Shown here: in pieces, positions 63,386 to 64,000 of the stretch
How positions within the stretch are numbered: the stretch's first letter is position 1
How the letters are laid out: the number at the start of each line of letters is the position of its first letter
Assembly (NCBI GenBank): GCA_947448735.1
Contig: CANFOS010000003.1
Span: forward strand, 62,001 to 126,000
Source of the DNA: Comamonadaceae bacterium
GTDB lineage: Bacteria > Pseudomonadota > Gammaproteobacteria > Burkholderiales > Burkholderiaceae_C
Reading direction: 5' to 3'
Length of the DNA stretch: 64,000 bases
Notes under the pieces: model-generated
Databases searched by the model: none
Seen by the model: the letters and a program-made list of their open reading frames with translations, nothing else
What the model was told of the DNA's origin: nothing
Made by a program: the position numbers and the translations under genes

Positions 63386-64000
63386 TTAGAAGGAGTGAGC
63401 AACGCCCACAATGGTCTTGCTGTCTTTGAAGAACGATGCATTGCCAGTGATGGCAGCTGCATTGTTGGTCGTTTGGCCATACATCACATACGCCAGGGTA
63501 CGCTTGCTCAGGCTGTAACGCACACCGGCTTGAATTTGCTTGTAGTCTTCAGTGCGGTTGGTAGCAGCGGCTGCACCAACGGCTGCAACGCCGTTCTGAG
63601 CATTGCTGTCAGTCGTTGCACGGCCGTAAGCGACGAAAGGAACGATGGCGCCAAACGGAACGGTCACGCCGATCTGGTAGGCTTTGTAGTCAGAGTTGAT
63701 AGCAGGTACACCGGTAGCAACGGCAGCAGCAGTGGCCGCGCCACCGTTTTTACCCTTGTTGTAGGTACCGGCGAGCTTGGCCACGCCGAAGTCGTAGCTA
63801 CCACCCAACTGGAACATGTTGGCAGTGCGCGACAAGCCTGTCTGCACAGCCGTACCAGCGGCACCAGCAACGTTAAACACGCTCGTGGCCGCACCAGCGA
63901 CTTGCTGCACGCCGGCAGCGTTGACGTTACCTGACTGCAAACGCATGTTGGTGTAGGCAGCAGAAGCTGACACTGGACCGTTTGCGTATTGCAGCATCAG
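63386..64000 (-). CDS. Gram-negative general porin, C-terminal part (5' end beyond window)
   Basis: The last ~204 residues of an outer-membrane trimeric porin of the betaproteobacterial Omp32 / porin_4 type. It shows alternating beta strands such as LQYANGPVSASAAYTNMRLQ and GGSYDFGVAKLAGTYNKGKN. The end is GVAHSF, with the C-terminal Phe that the BAM complex recognises. QAGVRYSLSKRTLAYVMYGQ is the usual penultimate hairpin. The start lies beyond position 64000. It has its own terminator. Confidence 0.93.
   Translation of the reverse strand: MMLQYANGPVSASAAYTNMRLQSGNVNAAGVQQVAGAATSVFNVAGAAGTAVQTGLSRTANMFQLGGSYDFGVAKLAGTYNKGKNGGAATAAAVATGVPAINSDYKAYQIGVTVPFGAIVPFVAYGRATTDSNAQNGVAAVGAAAATNRTEDYKQIQAGVRYSLSKRTLAYVMYGQTTNNAAAITGNASFFKDSKTIVGVAHSF

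Overview
The window reads as a chromosome segment of a betaproteobacterium of the family Comamonadaceae (a Rhodoferax/Polaromonas/Albidiferax-like organism; the genus is an inference from gene order, protein style and repeats, not from a marker gene). It is mostly core genome. There are no tRNA, rRNA, CRISPR or prophage genes. One small REP-type transposase unit and one toxin-antitoxin pair are the only clearly mobile items.

Layout. 1-6.9 kb (minus): mlaF-E-D-A-C-B for retrograde phospholipid transport, then a YadGH-type ABC exporter, ibaG and murA (cut by the window edge). 7.1-13.5 kb (minus): gltB-gltD glutamate synthase. 13.5-14.4 kb: REP-type (Y1) transposase between perfect inverted repeats. 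14.5-18.3 kb (minus): a branched-chain-amino-acid-type binding protein, an MFS carrier and dgt. 18.3-25.2 kb (minus): pilM-N-O-P-Q-aroK-aroB. 25.4-29.7 kb: mrcA(+), cyaY(-), an LptM-type lipoprotein and lysA(+). 29.7-32.2 kb (minus): msrPQ and cytochrome c4. 32.3-35.8 kb: engB and an alpha/beta hydrolase (+), two lipid A-type acyltransferases (-). 35.9-37.3 kb: metK behind a TATAAT promoter and a probable SAM-II riboswitch. 37.3-40.3 kb: DUF2177 protein, CDF metal exporter, Bug-type receptor. 40.3-44.5 kb (minus): a D-amino-acid catabolic operon (D-threonine-aldolase-like enzyme, N-acyl-D-amino-acid deacylase, D-serine-dehydratase-like enzyme, RidA). 45.0-51.0 kb (+): tripartite RND efflux system. 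51.4-53.7 kb (+): groESL with a sigma-32 promoter and a perfect CIRCE. 53.8-61.9 kb: a NitT/TauT-type lipoprotein, a pgi 3' remnant, a type Vd patatin, pgi-tal (-), zwf (+) and a broken hexR. 62-64 kb (minus): RelBE-type pair, DUF3047 lipoprotein and a porin cut by the window edge.

Beyond the genes, the sequence shows: (1) two families of short interspersed palindromic repeats, here called A (8 copies, arms GCTATT/AATAGC and a GGCCTGCAG box) and B (3 copies, core CCCCCTCGGGGGG). Several copies lie in frame inside essential-type genes (gltB, pgi, the hydrolase), encode the C-terminus of MsrQ or supply stop codons. (2) Two duplicated gene tails, of metK and pgi, that look like recombination scars. 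(3) A decayed hexR beside zwf, implying loss of the usual local repressor of glucose metabolism. (4) A SAM-II-like pseudoknot in front of metK. (5) A four-gene D-amino-acid pathway whose two paralogous PLP enzymes differ in their metal-ligand pair. (6) An RND pump lacking two of the canonical proton-relay residues. All homology statements come from recognising sequence motifs; no searches were run.
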